A stretch of 64,000 nt of DNA from Isochrysis galbana. Taxonomy: Eukaryota; Haptophyta; Isochrysidales; Isochrysidaceae. Position numbers and translations under genes: made by a program. Location of the stretch: assembly GCA_018136815.1 (NCBI GenBank), contig CM030945.1, forward strand, positions 1,675,171 to 1,739,170. Direction: 5' to 3'. Every line of letters begins with the position of its first letter. Position 1 is the first letter of the stretch. The notes under the pieces were generated by a model, which had not been told where the DNA came from, searched no databases, and was given only the letters and a program-made list of their open reading frames with translations. Positions 1-10,193 of the stretch are shown in pieces.

Positions 1-527
1 CCTAGTTTTGAGTGCAGAGTGTGGGTTTGGGGCAGGCCTGTTGCTGTTGGATGACTTCTATTTGAAATTGCCGGGAAGGGGAAGGTTTCGTTGAGTCTCT
101 TGGGGTCTTGGTACGGTGGTCACGCGTCGCTAATGAGCCGAGTACCCGCGAGCTTATAGGGCGGTCAAACACTGATTTATAACTACTAACATGTGGGGGG
201 GACTGCATTTTTTGACCGTCCCCCCAAGCCCATAAAAACTCCCGGGGGGCTCACCTGCCGCCACGAAAAATTCCCGAGGAATAATGGTATAATGGTGGGG
301 TTTCCCGCCCCCCTCGCCCCCCCCTCTGCACACGCGCTGGACAATTACGGGAAAAAAAACATGTGAAGATTCAGGCTCAGGCTACTACCGCTAGCTATAA
401 ACTATAAACATAGATGCTCCATCAGGCTGATATCTGATATCAGGTCCTGATATCATGATATCAGGTCCTCCAGACCTAACGACCCGGTATGAGGCCATAA
501 GGTCTAAATGCTTATAATCCTATTCTT
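1..527. other. Intergenic, non-LTR-element 3' end debris
   Basis: No convincing gene. Bases 14-60 resemble parts of 4440-4500 and 13780-13810, which are 3' untranslated segments of minus-oriented non-LTR elements. An A-run at 350-360 followed by a 'gtgaagattcaggc' segment matches the element termini at 4258-4281 and 13606-13629. A short palindromic stretch around 428-470 repeats 'ctgatatc'. I see nothing else here. Confidence 0.4.
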
Positions 528-689
528 TTATAGTATTGGTAGTACACTAGACACTAGGCACCATTGAAGAGGTGGATGACCGCGCGAAGAATGTACGCTC
601 GAAGAGTTGCATCTAATGCGGCCACACGTACGTTGGTTGGAGGGCCAGCCAACATTCGGCAGCATCTTGACCGGTTGCTGCTGCCGAAC

Positions 690-830
690 CGCAATGTCCG
701 CGCGTGCAAGACGCTTGTTCTTCAGGCATGCATGATCTAACGGATGAGGTTGCATTCTCCCCACGCGCACAATCCATGGCGTCATACAAATGGGCGAACA
801 TCTTCGATCTTAGTGAATTGGCCCCACCTC
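690..830 (+). pseudogene. Decayed hAT-transposase fragment
   Basis: The plus-strand translation around 715-815 contains 'DLTDEVAFSPRAQSM' and 'SYKWAN'. This resembles 'DLSDDVAFSKRAKEM' and 'AYKWTQ' in the hAT-like ORF at 56860-57711. Only about 40 residues align before the similarity is lost, so this is read as a degenerate relative rather than a gene. Confidence is limited by the short match. Confidence 0.35.
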
Positions 831-1080
831 CCAGTAGGCTGCTCGTCGCTTGCTCGCCCTATCTCTATCTTGCTCTGCTTCGGGATCCTAGATGGGAGAT
901 ACGGCCCACCGACCCTCTAGCCCTCTAGATCTAGATACGGGAAATACGGCTGTATCTGGGTCAATCCCCAGATACGGCAGGACGATACGGTCCTAGATAC
1001 GGGTAGGCGGGGCAGGGTGGTGAGGGCGACGCTGCATCAGCCCCGTTGCCCTCATTGCCATGAACCATATGGGGAGCAGG

Positions 1081-1420
1081 GTGTATGGGTTCACGTTTAC
1101 CCGGTGTTGACCCACTTTGCGTTAACACCTCCATTGGCTAGGTGTGGCACATGCGTTAACACCTCCATCTGCAGGTGTTGGTACCAGCCGCGGGTTAACA
1201 CCACACTCCACACTGCCGGTGCTGTGTACTACTGTGCACCCACGCACCCACGCACTCACGCACCCACTGAATGCTACGTGCCGCGCGTGCGCGCGCACGA
1301 GGAGCTGCACGGCCAAGCGGCAAGTGGGGAGTTGCTCTTCGGCGCGGGCACCACGGCCGGCTCGGAGCTTGCAGCTTGCGCGGCTCCACCTGCTGCTGCG
1401 CGCGTTGCGCTGCTGCCGCT
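1081..1420. repeat. Dispersed repeat, copy 1 (paired with 40827-41160)
   Basis: From 'gtatgggttcacgtttaccc' onward this stretch matches 40829-41160 closely. Both contain repeated 'gcgttaacacctc' units, the 'acccacgcactcacgcaccc' run and the downstream 'gtgccgcgcgtgcgcgcgca' block. Copy 1 has a short insertion ('actccac') near 1205 and diverges after about 1345. Open frames run through both copies but share no recognisable domain, so it is annotated as duplicated noncoding DNA. Confidence 0.7.
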
Positions 1421-2846
1421 ACACGGGCGGCGCGCCGGCGCGCCCGCGCACGATGGGACCGTGCTACTCCTTGTGCACGCGTGGGCCGCCTACTGCGTGG
1501 GGAGGCAGCGGCGGCGGTCGGAGGTGCGCTGGTGGTGCCGCGTGCCCGCCGCCGCCTTCGCGGCCGTGGACCGTGGACCGGCTGCTCGCCGCACTCGCAC
1601 TCGCTGCGCGCGACCGACCGGCCGACGCTCACGTTGCGCGCTGCGCGTCGCCTGCGCGTTCCACCTGCGCGGGGCGTCGGGTCAAATCACAGTTTGTCCT
1701 TGAAATGAAAGAGGTGGCTGATACCCCCACTGGAAAACTCTTCCAACCATGGTTCCCAGGAGATGAAATTTTGCTTTGATTGCCCTCTTTGAGACCTTAA
1801 GTGACGACGAAGCGTGATTTTGCCATCCAACGGTCCAATTTGTCAACATACGGCTCAAACGGGCTAAAAAAACTCCTCCCGCGTGAGCGGATCGTCCGAG
1901 TGCAGCACCGCATGCTGAATGTGGCAGCAAAAGTGAACGAAGACAAGCTCTGCAGAGTTGGTCATGGGGAGAGCTTAGGTTGAATGGGAGGTAAAGATGA
2001 TTTGCTTCAGGGGGTGGGATGTCCCAAAAGCTCACTCTAAGCCACATCAAAGGCATTGAAGGCCAGAGTCCTTAGATTTCATGGATTTTCAAGGACACCG
2101 TCCTTAGTTTAAGGACAGAACTTTCTAACCGTTCAAAGCAATGAATGACAAGAGGGGGAAACTCACTCAAACACGTACGCGAAACATCACGATAGCATAT
2201 GTGACCAAGCCCCATAAGACACGTAGCTCACTTGGACACAAGAAATGGAACTAAGGAGTAGTTGTCGAGGAGATGTCTGGAGTCAAGGTGATTATGCAAC
2301 GCTAGACGCTAGCAACTATAACGTGATACGTGATGATTATAACATGGTGCATGGTGGGAGTTAGTGTTAGAGACTGTAACAAATGTGGAAGTAGGGGTGA
2401 GTCCAGACGACGGGCAGTGATGAGGGTGAAGTAATCGGCATTGGCACTCCTCGCGCGCGCAGGAAGGTAGGGAGGGAAGAAGATGTACCGGCGGCCACAC
2501 ACACGTACACTACCAACTACACCCACCCATTGGCAGCACCGTGGGGTGTAGACGGTGCGACAGCGCAAAACTGACACATGAATGGCACACAAGTAGCACA
2601 CGAGCGCAGGTTTCATCGCGTGCGTGCCTCGCGATGCACACACCCGTTCCGTTGCGGCGTGAGCATGTTCAACGAGGATGCTTGACTTAATACCAAAAGG
2701 CGTGTGCGTAGGCCTCCAGGAGGGCTCAAAGGCAGGACTTGTGATGAGAAAGCCGCCCTGCCCCATGGAAAGCCAGAGCCTGCACCACAAGACTTTCATA
2801 GGCACACAATGATACGCAACTATATTCGGAGTCCACATCAGATGTC
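1421..2846. other. Intergenic region with no recognised gene
   Basis: GC-rich sequence to about 1680, then lower-GC sequence. Open frames exist (for example 2302-2838 on minus), but none shows a domain or sensible composition. Nothing supported. Confidence 0.3.
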
Positions 2847-3422
2847 CTAGGCCTGGATGCCGAGCAGTTTGTCGAGCCGCTGGCCCGGGGTGAGGCTAGG
2901 TGGTTTTGGCGTGGGCTTTGGAGCCAGCTCGCGAGTGCCTGCAGCCTCCGATGAGCCGCCAGTGAGCTTGTCTAAAGCATAGCTGAAGGCGACAAAGGTG
3001 AGGACGGATGACGGGATATCAGCCACCGATGAAGCTGCTGCTGCGCCGCCAGCAATCGCACCGCAGATTGAGCAAACCTGGTCGTCCACTCCGCGCCACA
3101 CTTGGCCGACTGCGCGCCCTCCGGCAAAGCCGGCGGTGACTCGGCCCCAGCGCTGCGCATTGATAAGGGATGCACGCAGCACAAACCGAGGGACAGCCTT
3201 CCGCGCCGCCCCTGCCACTGAAGCCCGAGCCATGCTCTCCTGCGCAGCAGTGAAGATGAAGCCGATGCTGCCAATGGACAGGAAGCTGCCGACGGTCGCG
3301 GAGACGACGTCGCCAAGATTCTTAGCAATGGGAGGAGGTGGCGGCGCGGCACGAGCTGGGCTGGCCGCCGCCGCGCTCGCACAGAGCCAAAACAAGAGCA
3401 ACCCGCCACGGAGAGCTCCCAT
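2847..3422 (-). CDS. Tim17/Tim22/Tim23-like (PRAT family) membrane protein
   Basis: A complete 191-residue ORF from ATG at 3422 to TAG at 2847, with no intron needed. Residues 1-26 form a hydrophobic, signal-peptide-like leader ending in an Ala-rich run. Hydrophobic Gly/Ala-rich segments follow at about 38-60, 98-115 and 120-155. The stretch 'GGRAVGQVWRGVDDQVC' followed by 'GAIAGGAAA' is the pattern of the Tim17/22/23 family, whose core has a Gly-rich helix, R-G-x-D-D and another Gly-rich helix. Family members form protein or solute channels in mitochondrial inner membranes or plastid envelopes. A secretory-type leader would be unusual for mitochondria and would fit a plastid or endomembrane route in a secondary-plastid alga; that is inference. 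The C-terminus (about 165-191) is Pro/Lys-rich. The family call is moderately sure and the location is not. Confidence 0.6.
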   Translation of the reverse strand: MGALRGGLLLFWLCASAAAASPARAAPPPPPIAKNLGDVVSATVGSFLSIGSIGFIFTAAQESMARASVAGAARKAVPRFVLRASLINAQRWGRVTAGFAGGRAVGQVWRGVDDQVCSICGAIAGGAAAASSVADIPSSVLTFVAFSYALDKLTGGSSEAAGTRELAPKPTPKPPSLTPGQRLDKLLGIQA

Positions 3423-3645
3423 CCCTCGGCGAACAGCGACGAGCCGGGCTCCCGCCGCTGCGTACTACAAGTAGGAGTAGTAGTACTCCTAGTAATACTT
3501 AGCCCGGTTACTCATTATGGGGGTGCGGAGGCGGAGGCGGAGGGCACTCCAGCTGCAATCTACAATGGGTCAATGGGTGAGTGAAGGGCTAAAAACTTCT
3601 CGAAACAGCCGGCTAACGGCTAGCGCTACTATACTACTACCGTAT

Positions 3646-4110
3646 CAACTACTTTTATAAGTAGGAGGCCAATGGGGGCCTCGCGCCCCCCTCTCTCCAT
3701 CGTAGACACCCCCTGGGTGGGCCTGCACAACCAACCTCAGCCCCTGCCTGCTGGCAGGGGCTGAGCTGACATCAATCTGGCCCAGACCTTCGCCGAGCGC
3801 GCGCCGCGCGCCGCACGCACTCGCCTGCACTGGCCCTCGCTCGTACTGACCCCCCCCCTCACCACTGAGCCACAGACCACCGAGGCCGCCAGGAGGGCAC
3901 CCAGGGCCAGCGAGGCGAGCGAGGGAGAGGCAGGAGAGGCCAGGGGCACTGCCCCAGCCTCCACTGCCCCCTGAGCTGCCCTGGCTGGCCCTCTGGGGGG
4001 GCCCGAGGGGCTCCCCAGAAGGGGGCCATGGCGCGCGCCATGCAGCACACGCCCGTAGGAGAACGAAGAGAACGACGGGAAAAGAACGACAAAAAAACCA
4101 CACGATCTGG
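3646..4110. repeat. Left arm of long inverted repeat
   Basis: The 465 bp arm is nearly the exact reverse complement of 4671-5133. It begins 'caactacttttataag' and ends near 'cacacgatctgg'. It contains its own hairpins: 'gggggcctcgcgccccc' near 3675 and 'agcccctgcc..ggcaggggct' near 3738-3763. Related single-copy sequences lie at 32861-33474 and 36978-37594. The long minus-strand frame through the arm has a biased Ser/Gly/Pro/Ala composition and is not called as a gene. Confidence 0.9.
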
Positions 4111-4252
4111 GATGTACGTGGCGACCTCCTTGAGGGAGGACCGGACCGCGCTAGATTTGCGTGGTGCTGAATCGGCTAGCTCACCGTAGGTGACTCCAAA
4201 TTCGTGCGGGATTCCCGAGAGAGTACCGTCTTAAGTTTGTCGCCGTAGGCGG
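4111..4252 (-). pseudogene. Non-LTR element ORF1 fragment
   Basis: This piece matches, with substitutions, part of the minus-strand ORF1 at about 49808-49950. Shared landmarks are 'ggaggaccgga', 'ggtgattccaaattcatgcg' (here 'ggtgactccaaattcgtgcg') and 'gggattcccgagag'. It sits between an inverted-repeat arm and an A-rich tract, so it is a chimeric remnant. Confidence 0.65.
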
Positions 4253-4670
4253 CGCTAAAAAAAAACAAAACAAAACATCTGAAGATTCAGGCTACTACCG
4301 CTAGCTATAAAGACCACGCACTCACGGTACCGACTCACGCCATCGCCTATACCCCAGAACACTCACTCACTTTACACTACCCCTTCATTCCTTTGTCTTT
4401 GGTATCGGGGGGGGGGCCGCGTGCACTACGACGGGCCAAGCGCAAGGGGCGGGCTAGGGCAGACCTGTTGTCGTTGGGTGTTCCTGTGGCAGACAAACGT
4501 AAAACGCCTCCTGACTCCTGAACTAGCTTATAGTGTCCCCGGGGGGTCCCGGCCCCCGCCCTTCGGCCTTTCTTCGTCCGCTGCCGCACTTTCGCGGTGT
4601 TTGACTGCCGCGCGGGGTGTCTTCCCGTTGATATACCGTAAATGGGCGGTTATCTTACCTATTCTCGGGC
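4253..4670 (-). mobile_element. Non-LTR element 3' end (minus orientation)
   Basis: An A/C-rich tract at 4253-4281, followed by 'catctgaagattcaggc', resembles the element termini at 350 and 13606. The body (4282-4670) shares blocks with 13640-13830, such as the 'ttcctttgtctttggtatcgg' type block and 'gggcagacctgttg'. Read on the minus strand it is a 3' untranslated region ending in a T-rich tail. No coding sequence is retained. Confidence 0.5.
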
Positions 4671-5133
4671 CAGATCGTGTGGTTTTTTGTCGTTCTTTTC
4701 CCGTCGTTCTCTTCGTTCTCCTACGGGCGTGTGCTGCATGGCGCGCGCCATGGCCCCCTTCTGGGGGGCCCCTCGGGCCCCCCCAGAGGGCCAGCCAGGG
4801 CAGCTCAGGGGGCAGTGGAGGCTGGGGCAGTGCCCCTGGCCTCTCCTGCCTCTCCCTCGCTCGCCTCGCTGGCCCTGGGTGCCCTCCTGGCGGCCTCGGT
4901 GGTCTGTGGCTCAGTGGTGAGGGGGGGGGTCAGTACGAGCGAGGGCCAGTGCAGGCGAGTGCGTGCGGCGCGCGGCGCGCGCTCGGCGAAGGTCTGGGCC
5001 AGATTGATGTCAGCTCAGCCCCTGCCAGCAGGCAGGGGCTGAGGTTGGTTGTGCAGGCCCACCCAGGGGGTGTCTGCGATGGAGAGAGGGGGGCGCGAGG
5101 CCCCCATTGGCCTCCTACTTATAAAAGTAGTTG
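4671..5133. repeat. Right arm of long inverted repeat
   Basis: Reverse complement of 3646-4110, ending 'cttataaaagtagttg'. The two arms differ at only a few bases over about 460, so the pair arose recently or is kept identical by gene conversion. The 560-bp spacer is derived from non-LTR elements. Confidence 0.9.
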
Positions 5134-6233
5134 AGGATCGAGGGCGCTAAATCTCGCTATAAGGGCTTCGTCAGCCCGCACCCGCACCCAAATATCTCTA
5201 AATTTTTAGCTTATTTTTCTTGTCTTTGTCTTGCAAAGGGGATTATCGGCTCTTCTCCCTCCCCCTCCCCCTCCCCCCCCCCCTCCCCCCCCCCTCCCCC
5301 CCCTTTCAAAACGGCCGCCTCGGGCGGTCGGCGCGTGGGTGGCGTTCAAAAGGGACGAGGCGGAGAGGGCGGGCGGCGGGGGAGGGGGGGGGAGGGGGAG
5401 GGGCGGGGGGGCCGCCGGCGGGAGGGAGGAGAGGGGGAGGAGGAGGGGAGAGGAAAAGAGGGGGGGCGGCGGGGGGGGAGGGGGGGGGAGGGGGGAAAGG
5501 CCCCCCGTCCCCTCTCTCTCCTCGCCCTTCTCTCTCTCTCTCTCTCCTCCATTTGAGTTGCTCCGCCCCCCCCCCTCGCGCCCCCCCCCCACCCTTCTAG
5601 AGAGTGGTGAGAAGAAAAAGATGGGAGAACCAACCACATCGACTCGCTTCACAATGATAACTGCCCCCGCCCATCTGTGAGAGGGAGAGAAGAAGCAACT
5701 AGTGCTCTCTCTCTCTCTCTCTACCTCTCAGAAACGGACCCTGACTTCTCTTCCTCCTCGCGATCGCTGAATCATCTTGTTTCTTCGATCGAGTTAACCT
5801 TGTTTCCCCGCCCCTCTCCCCTCTCAGCTCGAGGGGAGGATGAGCAGCCGGCTGCCGTTCTCTCCCCCACCATCCATATCCTTCCTCTCAACTCTGTTTC
5901 TCTCCGTACTCCCCCAAACTTCTCTCTCTCTCCCCCCTCCTTCGCCGTCTTTTTCCTTCAAATTCCACCGTAGTTTTGACGGGTTCTGGGGCACTGCACA
6001 CAGAATTGTTCCCATCTCTCAGCTCACCTCCTCGCGCAGCAGTCTGGGTACCTCTCTCTACTGCTACTTTGAGAGAGATAGGGAGAGGGAGAGAGAGGAG
6101 AAGAGAAGATAGGGAGAAGGAGAGAGAGAGAGAGGGAGAGGGAGTGGGACAAGCAGAGCAGAACGGGGGGAAGAACACAAGAAGGGGAAAGAGAGGGAGG
6201 GAATGTGTGGGGAGATGGGGAGCCCGCCACCAA

Positions 6234-6281
<48 letters not shown>

Positions 6282-6521
6282 CCTCTCTCCTCTCTCTCTC
6301 TTTCACCCTATCGCCCTCTCCCTTCCTCTGTTTAGTACTGTGCTCTCTCTCTGCGTCTCTTGTTTCTCTCTCTTCTCTTTCACCTCCTCTCTCTCTCGGA
6401 TCTATGGTTCTCAAGCCCCCCCACCCCTCTTTCTTACTCCGTCTTTCTCCCTCTCTCTGTCTCTGCGCTCCCCCCCTCCCCCTTCCCCTCCCACCCCCCC
6501 TCTCCCCCCTCCGCGGCCGCC
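5134..6521. repeat. Low-complexity region upstream of the E2 gene: C-runs, G/GA-rich block, then CT tracts
   Basis: Order: C-rich runs (5255-5305), a G/GA-rich block (5340-5505), then pyrimidine-rich sequence to 6521 with interruptions. A clear (CT)n array lies at about 6236-6280 and a GA-rich stretch at about 6070-6150. All long frames here are products of the repeats. The CT-rich strand is the sense strand of the gene starting at 6522, so part of it is probably its leader or promoter region (inference). Confidence 0.7.
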
Positions 6522-7780
6522 ATGAGCATGGAGACTGGATTCCCTGCTGCTTCCGCGACGGCGGCGGCGAACAAGACGGGACCGCCAGCGCCCGCCGCGT
6601 CTGGGCAGTCTGTCAACAAGAGGTATGCGTGCACGGGCGCCCGCGCCTCTCCCCCCCTTCGCTCTCTCCCTCCCTCCCTTCCCCCCCCCCCCCCCTCTCC
6701 CCCTCTCCCCCCCCCCTCCCTCCCTGCCCCCCCCCCCCTTCTCTACACCACCAGAGGGACCTCGTCTGGACGGCAGGCGCTCTTCTGGAGCGCACGCGGC
6801 CATCAGAGCGCCAGGGGGCATGGGCCGCGCTGCACACGCCGCGGGCGCAACTCCTGCAAGCACCGGCCTCACTCAGCCAGCGCTACTCACACAGCCCTCC
6901 TGGTCACATGAGTGCAGGCTTCAGTCCGAGCTGATGTCGCTTATGATGGGTGGGGACGCAGGCATCTCGGCGTTCCCCGAGGGGGATAACATCTTTCAGT
7001 GGACGGGGACCATTACTGGTGGCGCGGGAACGGTACGCTCACGCCACGCACGCCCCAAGCTCTCTGATCGCCACGCGTCATCGGAGTGGCACTGAAGCGC
7101 CTTACCCATCACCAGGTCTACGAGGGCCTCACTTTTAAGCTGTCGCTCAAATTCCCGACGGGATATCCTTACGAGGCACCGACGGTGACTTTCAACGCGC
7201 CCGGCTGCTTCCATCCTAACGTCGATCAGTATGGCAACATTTGCTTGGACATCTTGAAGGTGCGAATAGCGCTGCCTAGTTGGCAAACGAAAGCTTTTGC
7301 CCCTGACCTCAAGGACCCTGACCACCCATGTCATGCGTGTGTAGGAGAAATGGTCGGCTGTGTACAACGTCCGGACGATCCTCCTCTCGATTCAGTCGCT
7401 TTTGGGAGGTGCGCCATCCCCAGCCGCGTACCGTGCGCGGCTCAAAGCGCTCAATCGGAATGGTCGCTAAATGCGGGATGTTAGGCATTCAGATCCAGGG
7501 CTCAAANNNNNNNNNNNNNNNNNNNNNNNNNNNNNNNNNNNNNNNNNNNNNNNNNNNNNNNNNNNNNNNNNNNNNNNNNNNNNNNNNNNNNNNNNNNNNN
7601 NNNNNNGAGCTCTCGAAGCTGACTCTTACCGTAGGCATCCCCACCCTACCTTCAGACCCCAACCTCGACAGTCCCCTGAACGGACACGCTGCGACGCTGT
7701 GGAACAATCAGCCGGAGTTCAAGCGGGCGCTTCTGAAGCACAAGGGCACTGTGCCCACCGGCACAGAAAGGAGGGCTTGA
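6522..7780 (+). CDS. UBE2C: E2 ubiquitin-conjugating enzyme, UBE2C/UbcH10-like (five exons)
   Basis: Exons 6522-6622, 6918-7032, 7116-7259, 7345-7408 and 7656-7780, all with GT/AG borders, join in frame from ATG to TGA. Exon 1 encodes an Ala/Pro-rich N-terminal extension as in UBE2C. Exon 2 has '[18 protein letters not shown]', close to the first helix and strand of UBE2C. Exon 3 carries '[17 protein letters not shown]', that is the HPN motif and the catalytic Cys. Exon 4 has '[17 protein letters not shown]'. Exon 5 begins '[12 protein letters not shown]'. In known systems UBE2C works with the anaphase-promoting complex to start ubiquitin chains on mitotic substrates. The 100-base gap (7507-7606) lies inside intron 4, so no coding sequence is lost. 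Exon borders were set by eye. Confidence 0.9.
7507..7606. other. Assembly gap (100 N)
   Basis: One hundred N within the fourth intron of the E2 gene; the true size is unknown. Confidence 1.
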
Positions 7781-8362
7781 TGTGGAGCTCATCGCATGGT
7801 CGCATGCTCATCGCATGCAGGGCATGAGGCGGGTGCCTTTCTCGCCGTGGTAAAGCTCAGGTCGCCCTTGCGCAAGTGCTTGCAGCACGTGCCCCACCCC
7901 CTTTCGGTGGCTCGCTGCGCCAGCGCTCGGACCCCTCGGAGGTCAAAATCTGAACTTACAGTGAAGCAATGTGGGGAAGGCATGCTCTCGGTGAGGAGGA
8001 GGATTCATTCTCTTGCGAAACGCGCGCTTGTTGGTTCTCGGTGCCCCCAGCAGAACCATGGACGCACACAGAGCCCACGCACCACCCCATGATCTCGGCG
8101 CACGCGCCGTCTTCCAAGCTCCCCACCTCCCCCCACCCCCGCTGCTACTTCTCCTTCTTGCTGGGATTGACTTGTGTTTCATGTGCTTTGCTAGAAATGT
8201 TCGTCGATTGCGAATACCTGACCTGTAGAGTTGTTGTCTTGCTGAGGTTTATTGGTCGTCGATGTTAATGTGCCAATATTCTCATTACATGATGTGCTTG
8301 TGCTTTACATCTTCCATCCATGGGCCATGCCGTATGTGAAAGCTCAAGCGCTGTTGTAACGG
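7781..8362. other. 3' flank of the E2 gene
   Basis: No coding sequence recognised. It probably contains the 3' untranslated region. Nothing further seen. Confidence 0.3.
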
Positions 8363-9480
8363 TGTCGTGGATAAGGGGAGCCACACCACGCCGCACGCTT
8401 TATCTTTAGAGCGTGTCTCCTTCCCGCGCCCTGCCTCCTCCCCCTCTTCCGCAACGCGCTCTATCTTTAGAGCGTGTCTCCCCCACACCCCGTTCCTCCC
8501 CTCTCCTCCCGCCCCGAGTCCCCGCGCGCGCAGCCCACAGCCGAGATGCCTTCCTTCCCATTCTCTCATCATGCCTTCCCAGCGTTCCTGTTGCGGGTAA
8601 AGGGGGTTGCTCATTTTCCCCTTGTACATTTCCTACCGTTAGGTTTCCCCGCGTGACCCCCTCTCCGTTGTCACGCTCCGACGCCCCCTCCCTGCGTCGC
8701 CCGATTAGGTCCGTCTCCCCTCTCGCCTCCCCCCTCGCGGGAGCCTTCCCGTTCTCTCCCCGAGTGTTCCCTTGAGTTTCCGGCCTCGTTTCATCCCTCT
8801 CCTTTCCCGCGTGATCCCCCCCCCCCGCGGCCCCTTTCCCGCGAGTGTCTTCTCCCTTGCGTCCGTCTCTCACGCTCAGCGCCACCGCTCGAGCGCTCTC
8901 GTGCCCCTCGGCCTGTCTGTGTGCTCCGTGCTCGTCTCGCTCGTCCTCATGTCGGCCGAGATCGATCCCTCGATCTCGCCCTTGTCCGCGCGTGCCTTCC
9001 CCGCCCGTGTCACTCCATCCCCCATGCCTCCTTCATTCTGTACCTCACAAGTTGCTACCAACCACAGCCCTTCCACACCATCGCACACTCCAGCCACAGC
9101 CTCCCATCACCACGCTCAACCACAGTTCCCTTGTTTCCTTGGCCAAAGAGGGTCGGAGAGTTTCCGCGTTCGGCCCATTTCCCCTGCTCCTCTTCCTCTA
9201 GCGCCCGCTCCCTTCTCCGGTCCAGTACTTTCCCCGTTGTTCCTATTTTCCCCCGGGTGCATTCCCTTATCGTTCCGTGTTGTGTATCGTCTGGATTCTG
9301 CTTCTGCTTCTCCCGCGACATCGCAACATCGCCAGGACGCTCCCGCCTGTGTCACCCCTCTGTCTCTGTGCTGCCCTCCCTCGCTTATGCTGGCTCATAG
9401 CTCGCCGGTACCGGCCCGCGTGCTCACTTCACGTGCCGCCTCCGGTCGGTCCCCCCGCCCTTCTCGCCCCATGCATCATA
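8363..9480 (+). mobile_element. Old copia-type solo LTR interrupted by a younger LTR
   Basis: It starts 'tgtcgtggataaggggagcc' and follows the LTRs at 58314 and 60657 (start 'tgtcgtggataaagggagcc') through the repeated 'tctttagagcgtgtct' motif up to about 8588. It resumes at 9125 with 'ttcccttgtttccttggcc' and runs to about 9480. The middle is a separate insertion (8589-9124). The 3' end is diverged and no target duplication was found for the outer LTR. Confidence 0.7.
8589..9124 (+). mobile_element. Nested solo LTR with 5-bp target duplication
   Basis: The 536 bp start 'tgttgcggg' and end 'caaccaca' (TG...CA). They are flanked on both sides by GTTCC (8584-8588 and 9125-9129). Removing them restores the continuous outer LTR sequence seen at about 58520-58545. 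A partial relative lies at 42423-42700. It codes for nothing recognisable. Confidence 0.85.
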
Positions 9481-10193
9481 CAGGTCGGTGAGTGCCGGTG
9501 CATGTCGGTGACCAGGCGAGCGGGCGTTTGCAATGTGCTGTGCGTGCTGCGCGCCGGCGCCAGGGCCGCCCGTAGTCGAGTATTATGACGATTTTACTCA
9601 TGGGCTCGCCACCATTAATTATGCCTTGATTTGCAGCCTTCGGCCACTCATCAAGACATAATTAGAGCAAATCTCATGTAGTCGTAGTCAATACTCAACT
9701 AAATAGTGTATTCAAGGTGAGGGTTGGGTGTGCCCTCCCGGCTCGCTGCTGCCCCATATGTGACCAGGTATAAAGTATAAACTTAATTGCAATAATAATA
9801 CTAAGCTCATGCTGGCACGCGCAGCGGCAACATACGACAAGTTGACTAGAAAAAACAGCGCAAGGGCAACTACACCGCGCTGACAGCAAGCCACAACAAC
9901 TCCTCTCCTCCTACACCACGTTGGGTGCTCGAGCTCCGTCGCGCAAAATAAAGTGTCTTGCATATTCATGCGAGCGCGCAGGCCCATGATTGCCCGTCGT
10001 GGGCGATGCAATGGCACCCTCACAAAGTGTGAGATCCGCTTGAATCACTCTAGCGGAGACGTCTCGCGCGACGGGCTGTGCCCGTTGCGTGGAGGGAGGC
10101 TCGCACCTGCCACCCGGAAAGAGCAGAGCCGTCGACATGAGCGACCAGCAGGTACGGCGTGAGGCTTACATTGGAGCTGACACCACTCCCAAG
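9481..10193. other. Intergenic region, nothing recognised
   Basis: Mixed composition with an AT-richer stretch near 9760-9800. No gene or repeat recognised. Confidence 0.3.

Noticed and set aside
4421-5134. 237-residue plus-strand frame across the right inverted-repeat arm
   Set aside because: The same sequence is open on the opposite strand in the other arm and in the dispersed copies; composition is Gly/Pro/Ser/Ala from GC-rich repeats, with no domain.
7328-7827. Frames running through the N gap as continuous proteins
   Set aside because: N bases leave frames open artificially; splice borders show that the gap is inside an intron of the E2 gene.
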